A stretch of DNA of 64,000 bases from Paenibacillus sp. YYML68 (GTDB taxonomy: Bacteria; Bacillota; Bacilli; Paenibacillales; NBRC-103111), in assembly GCF_027923405.1 (NCBI RefSeq), contig NZ_BQYI01000001.1, positions 3,946,501 through 4,010,500 of the forward strand, read 5' to 3'. The notes below the pieces were generated by a model. The model did not search any database. It had not been told where the DNA came from and saw nothing but the letters and a program-made list of their open reading frames with translations. Shown here piece after piece: positions 16,869 through 25,544 of the stretch; the first letter of the stretch is position 1; every line of letters begins with the position of its first letter. Made by a program: the position numbers and the translations under genes.

Positions 16869-17849
16869 CTAATCAAGGCGTTGATGTCTGTGATAAGCGA
16901 TGATGTCGGCAACCGACTGCTTGAACGCGATGGATGGTGTCCAGCCGAGCTGCTGCATGGGAAGCGGGTCAATCTCAGACGGAGCTGGCTTCGGAACGTT
17001 CAACGTAGTGTCGTCGCCTGCACAGGTCAGTCGGACGGGAGTGGCATCGGCTGCTCCGACTCGCCACCATAATGGAACGGTCGCCTCCTGCTCGAAGCAG
17101 CGTGCCGCTTCCCCGAGTGACCGCCGCAAGCCCGAGCCGATCGGATACGTGCGGCCGCATTCTCCATGCTCCAACAGGAGCGCATACGCACGCACCGCAT
17201 CGCGGACGTCGAGGAAATCACGATACGCCGTCGTGGAGGACAGATAGAACGGCTCCACCGGTTCACCTGCTTCCACCTGAGCCGCATAGGCTCCGATGAG
17301 TCCGCATAGACCATTCGACTCCCCCGGCCCGATCAAGTTAGACGGCTTCGCAATAAGCACCGACAGTCCGAACATCGAGCTCCACGCCAGACTGAGCATC
17401 GATTGGAGCGACTTGCTAAGGCCATAAGGATGGTCGGGCGCAGGCCGCCGCTCATCATCCGTTAGCCGGGAGCTGAGCATGGAGCCTGCGACCAGCACCC
17501 GGCTGCCAGTCAATCCTGACCTGCGCACCCCCTCCAGCAGATGCAGCGTCGAGAGCACATTCACCTGCATATACGCGAGAGGCTCCACCCACGAATCCGC
17601 TACCGCGTTGAGGCCAGCCAGATGCAGCACATAGTGCGGCTGCTCCTCGGCGATGAGCTGCTGGACATCATCCTGCTTCGTCAAGTCGCATACTCGGAGC
17701 CTAAGCGATTCCGAACCATCAAGAGACCGGGACGGCAGCTGGCGGACGATACCCGTGACGTGACAGCCGAGGCTCGCGAAGTACGAGCATGCATGCCGTC
17801 CCGTGAAGCCTGCCGCACCCGTGATAAGGATGCGCGATCCTTTCCTCAT
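16869..17849 (-). CDS. NAD-dependent epimerase/dehydratase (extended SDR)
   Basis: 326 residues. Rossmann motif ILITGAAGFTGRHA at the N-terminus and the catalytic YGLSK (Y-x3-K) near 148. VLHLAGLNAVADSW and TTAYRDFLDVRDAVRAY match GDP-mannose 4,6-dehydratase / UDP-glucose 4-epimerase-like enzymes (RDFxxVxD). The usual S-S/T-x-x-V-Y-G stretch is altered (AGSMLSSRLTDDE), so the exact reaction cannot be assigned. It probably makes or modifies an additional nucleotide sugar, or is the final reductase/epimerase acting on a 4-keto sugar. The start overlaps the previous stop by 4 bases. Confidence 0.85.
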   Translation of the reverse strand: MRKGSRILITGAAGFTGRHACSYFASLGCHVTGIVRQLPSRSLDGSESLRLRVCDLTKQDDVQQLIAEEQPHYVLHLAGLNAVADSWVEPLAYMQVNVLSTLHLLEGVRRSGLTGSRVLVAGSMLSSRLTDDERRPAPDHPYGLSKSLQSMLSLAWSSMFGLSVLIAKPSNLIGPGESNGLCGLIGAYAAQVEAGEPVEPFYLSSTTAYRDFLDVRDAVRAYALLLEHGECGRTYPIGSGLRRSLGEAARCFEQEATVPLWWRVGAADATPVRLTCAGDDTTLNVPKPAPSEIDPLPMQQLGWTPSIAFKQSVADIIAYHRHQRLD

Positions 17850-18694
17850 GGGAGCTTCATCATCCGGTCGCGCAGCTCCGCCAGCATGTCATCATACGAC
17901 GGCACCGTGTAGCTCAGATCGCTGCGCGTCGAGATCAGCGTTCGGTCCAGCACAATCACATCGTCAGGGACGATCGTCACATCCTGTTTATTGAACGCGC
18001 GCTGGAACTTGAGCAGCAGCTCGTATTTGCTGACCGTCTCTGGAGCTGTCAGATGAACAAGTCCACTCAGCGCTCCTCCGCTCTCGCACACATGCTGGAT
18101 GAACTTGGCAAGCTCCAGCGTCGTCACGCCGTTCCACGGAACCCGCGTATAGCCCTTGATCTCACCCTGCTGAAGCAAAAACCAGCGCAACAAGCCGATC
18201 CCATCCTTACGCAGCTCCGGCCCGATTATCGAGGTGCGGATCGTCATATGCTGACCGAAGGTCACCTCGCCGAGCGCCTTCGTTCTGGCGTATACAGTCG
18301 TGCCATCCGGCACATGACGCTCCGTATAGCCGCCCCGTTTCCCTTCGAATACACAGTCCGTGCTGATATGAATGACCTTCGCTCTGATCCGATCAGCTAT
18401 AGCTGCAAGTCGATGCGGGAGAAGGCCGTTGATCGTATACGCATCGACCTCATGCTGGCGTGCCAGATCGTTCAGCAATCCGACCGCGTTGACGATGACA
18501 TCAGGACGAACCGCCAGCAGCAGCTGCTCGATTCGATTCGCATCGCGCACATCTGCGTACAGCCCCGCCCCGGGCAGCGTATACAGAGCTCGCTCACGAA
18601 GCGTGTAGAACAGCTCATAGGATCGGTCATTGGCCAAATGATGGAGCAGCATATGACCGGCCATGCCGTTTCCGCCGATCACTAGCATTCTCAT
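17846..18694 (-). CDS. RmlD-like NDP-4-keto-sugar reductase
   Basis: 282 residues of the dTDP-4-dehydrorhamnose reductase (RmlD) type: MLVIGGNGMAGHML, VIVNAVGLLNDLA, VIHISTDCVFEGKRGGY and YARTKALGEV (Y-x3-K). This is a second RmlD homologue besides the one at 26000. Its position, directly after a CapE/FnlA-like dehydratase and coupled to it by a 4-base overlap, indicates that it reduces the product of that enzyme. In UDP-L-QuiNAc/RhaNAc pathways (Vibrio WbvR type) the reductase is RmlD-like, whereas in the UDP-L-FucNAc pathway it is the longer CapF/FnlB. I therefore favour UDP-L-RhaNAc/QuiNAc, as an inference. Confidence 0.87.
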   Translation of the reverse strand: MRMLVIGGNGMAGHMLLHHLANDRSYELFYTLRERALYTLPGAGLYADVRDANRIEQLLLAVRPDVIVNAVGLLNDLARQHEVDAYTINGLLPHRLAAIADRIRAKVIHISTDCVFEGKRGGYTERHVPDGTTVYARTKALGEVTFGQHMTIRTSIIGPELRKDGIGLLRWFLLQQGEIKGYTRVPWNGVTTLELAKFIQHVCESGGALSGLVHLTAPETVSKYELLLKFQRAFNKQDVTIVPDDVIVLDRTLISTRSDLSYTVPSYDDMLAELRDRMMKLP

Positions 18695-19677
18695 GATAAA
18701 AACCCGCCTTTATCCAGCATCTCCCGAATTTCCTCATTCGACATTAAGGAGTAAGCGGACGAGTACTCGGATACCTCGACCTTCGGGCAGTTGGTGTAAG
18801 CTTCGTTCAGACCCGGAATTGGCAGCGTAGGCAGAATGACCAAGTAATCCTCGTCATACAGCACCGTGCTTTGTGCCTCATATTCCGAGTACAAAATTTC
18901 ATGAATTTTTTCGCCGGGACGAATGCCAAGCTCCCGGATGTTGAGACTCGGGGTGCCCATTTGCTCCGCCAGCACTTGTGCGAGGTCAATAATTTTGCAG
19001 GTCGGCATCTTCATAACGAATATTTCGCCGCCCCTGCCCTCCACTGTCGCCTTCAGCAGCAGCGAGATCGCCTCCTGCTGGGTCAGGAAGAAGCGGGTCA
19101 TATCCCGGTGAGTCAAGCCGATCGTGCCACGCTCGCGAATTTGCTTCTTGAACAGATGTATGACGCTGCCGTTCGTGCCGAGCACGTTGCCGCCCCGCAC
19201 GCAGACGAACTTCGTGCCTGAATCGAGCAGATTGGCATGAATAATCAGCTTCTCGCCGATCGCCTTCGTCATGCCGTAGAAGTTGGACGGGTTCGCCGCC
19301 TTATCTGTGGAGATGTTAATGACCTTCTTCACCTTGTTCTCGATCGCCGCCTCGATGATGTGCTGCGTGCCGTGCACATTCGTCTTCAGCGCCTCGTACG
19401 GCTGGTCCTCACAGACGGGCACGTGCTTCAAGGCTGCCAGATGGAACACATAGTCGACGCCCTTGCATGCGGCTGTGACCGCTTCTCTGTCGCGAATGTC
19501 GCCGATACAAAACTTCAGACGATCATCCTCGAACGCCCGCTTCATTGCGACCTGCGTCGATTCGTTGCGGGAGAAGACGATCACTTCCTTCGGGTCGCAC
19601 GTCAGCAGCTGCGTGACCAGCTCGTGGCCCCAAGAACCCGTACCCCCGGTAACTAAGATCGTGCTTCCATTAAACAT
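18691..19677 (-). CDS. UDP-GlcNAc 4,6-dehydratase / 5-epimerase, CapE/FnlA-like
   Basis: 328 residues from ATG 19677, which has GGGGGGAAAG just upstream. An extended SDR of the polysaccharide biosynthesis (CapD_C) family: ILVTGGTGSWGHELV, FHLAALKHVPVCEDQP, INISTDKAANPSNFYGMTK and LGIRPGEKIHE. The soluble size and HVPVCE segment fit CapE/FnlA/WbvB, which convert UDP-GlcNAc to 4-keto L-sugars in the cytoplasm. The next two genes supply the reductase and the C2-epimerase. It overlaps the wecB-like gene by 8 bases. Confidence 0.88.
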   Translation of the reverse strand: MFNGSTILVTGGTGSWGHELVTQLLTCDPKEVIVFSRNESTQVAMKRAFEDDRLKFCIGDIRDREAVTAACKGVDYVFHLAALKHVPVCEDQPYEALKTNVHGTQHIIEAAIENKVKKVINISTDKAANPSNFYGMTKAIGEKLIIHANLLDSGTKFVCVRGGNVLGTNGSVIHLFKKQIRERGTIGLTHRDMTRFFLTQQEAISLLLKATVEGRGGEIFVMKMPTCKIIDLAQVLAEQMGTPSLNIRELGIRPGEKIHEILYSEYEAQSTVLYDEDYLVILPTLPIPGLNEAYTNCPKVEVSEYSSAYSLMSNEEIREMLDKGGFLS

Positions 19678-20761
19678 GCTTCTTTCCCCCCAGCACATAT
19701 TTAACTACCTTGTAGGACACGTCGGTATCCATATAGCCTGCTGGCATATCCCAATGACTCGGCATGGCAGCCATCAGCTCGGCGGCCGACGCAATTTGCT
19801 CCGCTTGTAAGCCCGATACAACGTTACTGCCGCAATCGACCGTCTCCGGACGTTCCGTCGTATTACGCATCGTCACCGTTGGCACCCCGAATATGCAGCA
19901 TTCCTCCTGCACCGTTCCGCTGTCGGTCAGCACACAGAGCGCCTCCTTCTCCAGCTTCACAAAATCGAAGAACCCGAACGGCTCATGGAACTCGACGAGC
20001 GGGCTCATCGCCAAGGACTCCCCCTGCTCGATCCGCGAGCGCGTGCGCGGATGAATGCTGCATACGATGCGCAGCCCGAAGCGTTCGGCGACCAGGTTCA
20101 GACCGTTCATAATACCGCTCAGATGAACCGGATCGTCAACATTTTCCGCCCGGTGCGCCGTCACGAGGAAGTAATGCTTGGGCGACAGCGCAAGACGCTC
20201 CAGCACCGTGCTTGCCTCGATCTGCTGCTCGTAAGCGGTCAATACTTCGTAGATCGGATTGCCCGTCAGCACGATGCGCTGACTCGGTACACCCTCGCGT
20301 ATGAGATTCTGCTTGCTCTGCGGCGTGTAGGGCATATTGATCGTCGATACGGCGTCAATCACCTTGCGGTTCTTCTCCTCCGGCACCGTCAGGTCGAAGC
20401 AGCGGTTGCCCGCTTCCATATGAATGACCGGAATACCCATACGCTCTGCGACGATGGCGCACAGCGCGCTATTCGTATCGCCTAGCAGCAGCACCTTATC
20501 CGGACGCTCCAGCTTCAGGATGCGTTCGATTTCAGCGAACATCGTGGACAGCTGTCCACCGAGCGAATGGTGCTGATGGTGCATCCGATAGTCGGGCTCG
20601 CGAAGTCCCATTTCCTGAAAAAAAACATCGCTCAAGCTGTGCGTAAAGTTTTGGCCCGTATGCACGAGGATGTGCTTCTCGGCCCGTTCATCCAGCTTGC
20701 GAATAATGAGGCTGAGCCGAATAATTTCCGGTCTCGTGCCCAATATTGTCATAACCTTCAT
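19670..20761 (-). CDS. UDP-N-acetylglucosamine 2-epimerase family (WecB/CapG/WbvD-like)
   Basis: 363 residues from ATG 20761 (GGAAGGTG six bases upstream). Family motifs: MTILGTRPEIIRLS, HTGQNF, LLLGDTNSALCAIVAERMGIPVIHMEAGNRCFD, ERPETVDCGSNVV and LTDSGTVQEE. WecB itself makes UDP-ManNAc, but next to a CapE-like dehydratase and an RmlD-like reductase the expected role is C2-epimerisation of a UDP-N-acetyl-6-deoxy-L-hexose. Both possibilities remain open from the sequence alone. Confidence 0.88.
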   Translation of the reverse strand: MKVMTILGTRPEIIRLSLIIRKLDERAEKHILVHTGQNFTHSLSDVFFQEMGLREPDYRMHHQHHSLGGQLSTMFAEIERILKLERPDKVLLLGDTNSALCAIVAERMGIPVIHMEAGNRCFDLTVPEEKNRKVIDAVSTINMPYTPQSKQNLIREGVPSQRIVLTGNPIYEVLTAYEQQIEASTVLERLALSPKHYFLVTAHRAENVDDPVHLSGIMNGLNLVAERFGLRIVCSIHPRTRSRIEQGESLAMSPLVEFHEPFGFFDFVKLEKEALCVLTDSGTVQEECCIFGVPTVTMRNTTERPETVDCGSNVVSGLQAEQIASAAELMAAMPSHWDMPAGYMDTDVSYKVVKYVLGGKKHV

Positions 20762-20815
20762 CTTCCACACCTTCCTCTGCCTATAATGTGCCTTCCTTGA
20801 TGCGTATATCAGAGG

Positions 20816-22711
20816 CTATCTTCTTCGGGCGGTGCGCCCGGTCCCCTTGCGCCTTACGCGCAGCCCGAGCCGACGCCGGTGCCTGCGATGACCGGCCTTG
20901 CTTCGGACGAGGCGCTTCGTAAGCCTCCGGCTGCGACTGGTCAATCGAGCGCTGTGACCGGATACGCGACGCAAGCGCCGTCCCTTGCGCAAGCGGATGC
21001 GCTTGCCCAGCAGTCTCAATCGCTTGAGATGGCGGGCTCTTGGCTTACGACGTCTGCCTCGCTGCTTCAGCCGGATTCGTCGTACGCGCAGACGGTTCCG
21101 ACGCGCTCTATACGCTGAGCGCTCGGCGAAGATCGCATCGCCCAGCGGAAGCTGCTGCAGCTCCTCCTCGGGCAGCTCGATGACCTGACTCATCGCGTAG
21201 CCCCGCTGCTGAACCGCTGCAGGCGAGGAGAACGGATGCTTGCGCCCGTTCGCGATCAGGTAGACCGACTTGCCCGAGCCCCGCGCGAGCATGATCGGCG
21301 GTCGATGGGCCCATCCGCCGTCCATACGTATTGGAGCACCAGATGGAACGCCGTACAGCGCACGGTCCGACACCTTCCGCACATCTTGCCATGCATATTT
21401 ATAGAAGCGGAATGTCTCTTGGGAGACGAACGGACGCTTCTGTCCATACTCGACCAAGTAGACGGACGGATCGTGCTCGCCGACATACAGCCCGCTCGCC
21501 TGCGCGACCGCTGCCGCCTCTTGAGGCCGATGAGCGCGGGCCACCTCCTGTCTCGAGTGAAACAGCCCGATCAGCCCGCCAAGACGATGACGATAGGCGG
21601 CGATGCCGAATGCGGCTTCGACCGCACTGCGGCTCGCCTGCCCGAGCTGGGGTAGAGGAGCATCGAGTAGCTGGGTAACTCGCTCGATCAGTCCGATCGT
21701 ATCCCCCTGCTCGGCGATCCACTCGGCGTTGCCGGTCGCTCTCATAATTTCCTCCAGACCTCCCGAGCGGTACGTCACGACTCCCTTGCCGAACAGCATC
21801 CCTTCGATCGCCGTGAGTCCGAAGCCCTCGTCAATCAAGCTCGGTACGACCACGACATCCATCGCAGGCACGATGCTCTCGATGTTCGAGTCGAACTGAA
21901 TATGCTGAACGCGTGAACGATGTCCCGACGCTTGCAGGACACGCATACACCGCTCGAACAGCTCAGGGTCTGTCGCTCTGCCAACCATGAGGAACCGGGT
22001 GCCGGGCTTGCGCCGGGCCACCTCGGCAGCCATTACGGCGAAGTGCTCCGTCCCCTTCAGCGCGGTGAAGCCGGAAGAAATGAAGCCGACCACCTGCTCC
22101 TGCGGCCGGATGCCCAGCGACCAACGCTTCGCCTCCCGTAGCGTCGACCAGGCGTCGGGATGAAGCTCCTCCGGATTCCAGGTCGGCATCAGAAGCTGCA
22201 GCTTCGACGCTACGGGCGGCTTCTGTCGGAACGGACGCAGCGTCGTCTCCGATATGCCGATAATCCAATCGGCATATCGGTCAATGACCTCGACCGCATG
22301 CAGCGTAGCCGCATGCTCGGATATTTTCTCATTCATGAACCAGGCGACCGGTATGCCGAGCTGGCGGGCAGCGACTGCCGGCAGGACATTCACACACGTG
22401 TTCACGATAACTAGATCAGGCTGCAGCGACTGCAGGAGAGCGATGATCGAGCCGTGCTCGCGCTGCTGCAGCCTCGTCTCCAACCTCTCGATGAGATCCA
22501 GCCCTGGCTCTGTCATCATCCACACGTTGTCATAGTCTTGAATGTGTGTGCGCAGTCCATAACGCTGTGCCTCCTGCCGCAGCAAGCCATCCTGAGGGAC
22601 GACCAGCGTGCAATCCGCCCAGCGGGTAAGCTCCCTTGCGAGCGTGAGTACGTATTTTTCGGCACCGGTAATCATGTCCTTGCCGCATAGATGCGAGAAC
22701 AGTACAATATT
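20816..22711 (-). CDS. GT4-family glycosyltransferase with two wall-type repeat modules and arginine-rich tail
   Basis: About 631 residues from ATG 22711; a GTG at 22735 would add 8. Residues 1-390 are a GT-B enzyme (NIVLFSHLCGKDMITGAEKY; ISSGFTALKGTEHF; catalytic E-x7-E region DEGFGLTAIEGMLFGKG). Residues about 410-530 hold two modules of about 50 residues with the pattern VYLV..G.KRPF.S, as seen repeated in some cell-surface proteins. The last 95 residues are an Arg/Lys-rich low-complexity tail (RRNRLRVRRIRLKQRGRRRK and onward) without acidic residues. Neither start has a good ribosome site. A strong GGAGGTGA precedes ATG-CCG-TAA at 22768-22760 in the same frame, so the true N-terminus is uncertain. 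Confidence 0.85.
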   Translation of the reverse strand, partial: NIVLFSHLCGKDMITGAEKYVLTLARELTRWADCTLVVPQDGLLRQEAQRYGLRTHIQDYDNVWMMTEPGLDLIERLETRLQQREHGSIIALLQSLQPDLVIVNTCVNVLPAVAARQLGIPVAWFMNEKISEHAATLHAVEVIDRYADWIIGISETTLRPFRQKPPVASKLQLLMPTWNPEELHPDAWSTLREAKRWSLGIRPQEQVVGFISSGFTALKGTEHFAVMAAEVARRKPGTRFLMVGRATDPELFERCMRVLQASGHRSRVQHIQFDSNIESIVPAMDVVVVPSLIDEGFGLTAIEGMLFGKGVVTYRSGGLEEIMRATGNAEWIAEQGDTIGLIERVTQLLDAPLPQLGQASRSAVEAAFGIAAYRHRLGGLIGLFHSRQEVARAHRPQEAAAVAQASGLYVGEHDPSVYLVEYGQKRPFVSQETFRFYKYAWQDVRKVSDRALYGVPSGAPIRMDGGWAHRPPIMLARGSGKSVYLIANGRKHPFSSPAAVQQRGYAMSQVIELPEEELQQLPLGDAIFAERSAYRARRNRLRVRRIRLKQRGRRRKPRARHLKRLRLLGKRIRLRKGRRLRRVSGHSARLTSRSRRLTKRLVRSKAGHRRHRRRLGLRVRRKGTGRTARRR

Positions 22712-22836
22712 CATCCTTAGCCGTCCGCTGTGCACCTGATCTCGACGCGATGCTGCGGATTACGGCATTCACCTCCGTGCTCAGCTTCAATCTTGGTACA
22801 GTCCGTCTCGGTAATCTGTGGCGTTCATACGATGAA

Positions 22837-23205
22837 TTACGAGGTCAATCGCTGAGCTAGCTCCTCCTTCAAGCCTTGCTCGAAGCCCTCGGTAAAGCCG
22901 ACGTTGTACGCTTGATCGAACGCCTGATTGTAGGCGGCGGCATAGCCGGCCCCGAGCGGACGGCGGCGTACCGACTTGGTGCGCCTTGCGCCCGACTTAC
23001 GGCTTAGCTTGTAGCTCGACTTGCGGCCTAGCTTCCGTCTTACCACGGACGTCTTGCGCTTAAGCTTGATTGAAGACGTCTTACGCATGCCTGTCGACCG
23101 CTTCTTGCGCACAGCAGACACCTTACTGGCTATCGCCGATCGTACTTGGCCTCGCTTCTTCTGACCACGGACCGAACGTCGTACACGCTTCCTCCGTTGC
23201 TGCAT
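22837..23205 (-). CDS. Small extremely basic protein with [GA]-aromatic tetrapeptide helix
   Basis: 122 residues, not recognised. Residues 1-83 are dominated by Arg, Lys and Ser and contain no Asp or Glu (for example RRKLGRKSSYKLSRKSGARR), recalling spore-coat proteins such as CotG in composition only. Residues 87-114 are seven tandem tetrapeptides of the form [GA]-aromatic/Leu-x-x (GYAA, AYNQ, AFDQ, AYNV, GFTE, GFEQ, GLKE). This should make a helix with small and aromatic faces. The same motif opens the two CgeB-type proteins encoded just upstream. It sits 27 bases after the previous gene, within the operon. A structural or adaptor role is inferred. Confidence 0.78.
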   Translation of the reverse strand: MQQRRKRVRRSVRGQKKRGQVRSAIASKVSAVRKKRSTGMRKTSSIKLKRKTSVVRRKLGRKSSYKLSRKSGARRTKSVRRRPLGAGYAAAYNQAFDQAYNVGFTEGFEQGLKEELAQRLTS

Positions 23206-23232
23206 CGTCCTCCACTCCTTCCCGTCGTTAGA

Positions 23233-24360
23233 TTAACCGAACAAGATGCGCAGCATCTGCGCCATCCGAGTTGCGTACGTATGCTCGGTCATCGTACGCT
23301 TGAGTGCGTTCAGCGCAATCCGCCTCCGCTCCTCCTCGTGGTGCAAGTAGTAGTCCAGCTTCTGAAGGAGCTCCTCGGCCGAGCCATAGGTGACGATTTC
23401 TTCCCCCGGCTTATAGAAGCGGGCGATATCGTGACGAATGTCGGTCAGCTGGAGCGTGCCGCAGGCGGCAATCTCGAACGTTCTCGGATTCGGGGATACG
23501 GCGCTGATCAGCCGTGAATTGTGATTAAATGTATCGTCATCCGTTGCCCGGTGCAGGTTAATGACAATTTTTGTTCCATTGTAATAGAGTGACGTCTCCT
23601 CAGCGGACATCCACTTGTTCAGTGCGATAGAGGACGACAGCTGTGAGTAAGCTTTAAGACGGTCCCACCAAATGCCGCATATATACGACCTTCGTCTTGC
23701 CAAATATGGAGCGAGCTGATCGAAGATGGCGACACGATTCCAATAGGCCGAGCCGATGAAGCTGACCTCATAACGATGTGAAGCTAAGGCTGGCTTCGGC
23801 CGAAATATAGCCGGGTTCGCCGCGAACGGCAAGTAATGAACGTCCCGGCTGCCGTGTCTCCGGTAAAAATCAACGCAGCTGAGCTCCAGCGTAAACACCG
23901 TATCGAAGTGCAGCACGAGCGGCAGCGTCAAGTCCGTGTAATACGGATCGTCGGTCAGCCATACCGCCGTACGTATACCGTGCGATCGAATCGTATCCAT
24001 ATGCCCGGTATCGATATTCAAGCCATCCAGGACGAGCACGACATCCGGCTTCGTCTGTATCGCATATTCAACGTAAGGCTCACTCGGAGTCATCACATCC
24101 AGCTGCCGCACAAGTGCCCTCAGCGCGACGATGATCGAATCATCCAGAGGGGAGTACGGATAGCCCTTGCCTGAAGTAATGTACAACAGGCGGACGTCCC
24201 ACCAGGCGAGCTGGCTCGGGGGCAGCTTGCGCATAACCGCCTCACATCGTCCCAAGTGATAGCCGCATTCACTGCCGGAACGGTAACCATCGTCCCAGCC
24301 CTTGCGCCATGCGGCAGGCCGAGCGCTTAGGGCGCGCCGATTTACAGCTTTTCCGGCCAT
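23233..24360 (-). CDS. CgeB-type glycosyltransferase (spore-maturation family)
   Basis: 375 residues. The N-terminus has five G-x-x-x units at residues 21-40 (GWDD, GYRS, GSEC, GYHL, GRCE) ending in GRCEAV, shared with the next gene. The rest is the CgeB family: VVLVLDGLNIDTGHMD, TAVWLTDDPYYTD, YLPFAANPAIFRP and the C-terminal NPRTFEIAACGTLQLTD-containing glycosyltransferase domain. B. subtilis CgeB is made late in sporulation under sigma-K and affects the outermost spore layer. It probably transfers a sugar to a spore surface glycan or protein. It lies 44 bases after its paralogue. Confidence 0.9.
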   Translation of the reverse strand: MAGKAVNRRALSARPAAWRKGWDDGYRSGSECGYHLGRCEAVMRKLPPSQLAWWDVRLLYITSGKGYPYSPLDDSIIVALRALVRQLDVMTPSEPYVEYAIQTKPDVVLVLDGLNIDTGHMDTIRSHGIRTAVWLTDDPYYTDLTLPLVLHFDTVFTLELSCVDFYRRHGSRDVHYLPFAANPAIFRPKPALASHRYEVSFIGSAYWNRVAIFDQLAPYLARRRSYICGIWWDRLKAYSQLSSSIALNKWMSAEETSLYYNGTKIVINLHRATDDDTFNHNSRLISAVSPNPRTFEIAACGTLQLTDIRHDIARFYKPGEEIVTYGSAEELLQKLDYYLHHEEERRRIALNALKRTMTEHTYATRMAQMLRILFG

Positions 24361-24404
24361 TCCTTACCTCCTCCTTTGCACGAAAGTGTAGTCAAGAAGT
24401 CAAG

Positions 24405-25520
24405 TCAGCCGCTGTATCCGAGCAGGGTGAACAGCTGATCTACCCTGTGGACGAAGGTATGCTCCTGCAGCGTTCGCTTCAAGCCGTTCAGAGCAATCCG
24501 CTGACGAGCCTCCTCATGCTTCAAGTAATAATCAAGCTTAGCGATTAGGTCTTCGGGAGAATGATAGACGTCGAGCTCGACGCCGGGTGTATAATAGCGG
24601 GTCAAGTCGCTGCGCACATCGGTCAGCTGCAGCGTACCGCAGGCGGAAATTTCGTAAGTGCGTGGATTGATGGAGAAAGGGGGGATGTGTCGCTGATTTC
24701 GATTGTCCGTCTGATGATCATGACCCCGGTGCATGTTGATGACGATCTTCGCACCGCTGTAATAGCGAACGGTTTCCTCTACGGGTATCCAGCCGTCACG
24801 AATGTACGGCTTCAGCAGCTTGTAGCTGGTCATACGGTCCCAATGACCGCCGCCTATGAAGACACGCTTGCCAGCCAAGTACGGCGCAAGCCGATCGAAC
24901 CATTCTACTCGGTTCCAGAACGCGTTGCCGATGAAGCATATATCGCTTCGGTAGGACATGGCTGCCGGCTGCGGACGGAATCGGTCCGTATCGACGGCGA
25001 GCGGCAAGTAGTGCACCTGCTTACAGCCGAGCGACGCGTAGAACGGCACGCAGCTCATCTCATGCGTAACGATGCAATCGTAGTGCGGAGCAATGGTGAC
25101 CGTGTGGTCGGTAAAGTACGGATCATCTGCAAACCAGATGGCGGTCTTGATGCCAAGCTCCGAGCGAATGCGGTCGACCTGCTCCAGATGATCCGCGGGA
25201 AATATGTGCAGACCGTTCATGACGAGCACCAGATCAGGTCGATGCTCGGCCGCCTTCGTGAACATTTCTGTCGCATGCGCGATTATTGTAGTGGCAACGG
25301 TTCTGCGCAAGGCCGCCTCGAGCCCTTGGTCGAGTCCGTCGAACCCTTGCGGGACGAACAGGACCTTCAGCCTCCGAACCGATGGCGCTGGAACGCTCAC
25401 ACGCTGCCGCACAGCCTCGCAGCGGCCGTAATGCCGGCCATGCTCCCATCCGGTGTCATAGCCCTCATCCCAGCCTGCCTCACGGCCTGCCGCAGCTCCG
25501 CTTGAATGGGTTCTGGACAT
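24405..25520 (-). CDS. CgeB-type glycosyltransferase (paralogue)
   Basis: 371 residues, homologous along its whole length to the gene downstream. It starts with five tetrapeptides at 16-35 (GWDE, GYDT, GWEH, GRHY, GRCE). Then come DLVLVMNGLHIFPADHLEQ, TAIWFADDPYFTD, YLPLAVDTDRFRPQ and NPRTYEISACGTLQLTD. The two genes arose by tandem duplication, but they differ enough that they probably add different linkages or act on different acceptors. No signal peptide or membrane segment, so it works in the cytoplasm, presumably of the mother cell. Confidence 0.9.
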   Translation of the reverse strand: MSRTHSSGAAAGREAGWDEGYDTGWEHGRHYGRCEAVRQRVSVPAPSVRRLKVLFVPQGFDGLDQGLEAALRRTVATTIIAHATEMFTKAAEHRPDLVLVMNGLHIFPADHLEQVDRIRSELGIKTAIWFADDPYFTDHTVTIAPHYDCIVTHEMSCVPFYASLGCKQVHYLPLAVDTDRFRPQPAAMSYRSDICFIGNAFWNRVEWFDRLAPYLAGKRVFIGGGHWDRMTSYKLLKPYIRDGWIPVEETVRYYSGAKIVINMHRGHDHQTDNRNQRHIPPFSINPRTYEISACGTLQLTDVRSDLTRYYTPGVELDVYHSPEDLIAKLDYYLKHEEARQRIALNGLKRTLQEHTFVHRVDQLFTLLGYSG

Positions 25521-25544
25521 AACAGAGCGAAGCCTCCTCTCGAG

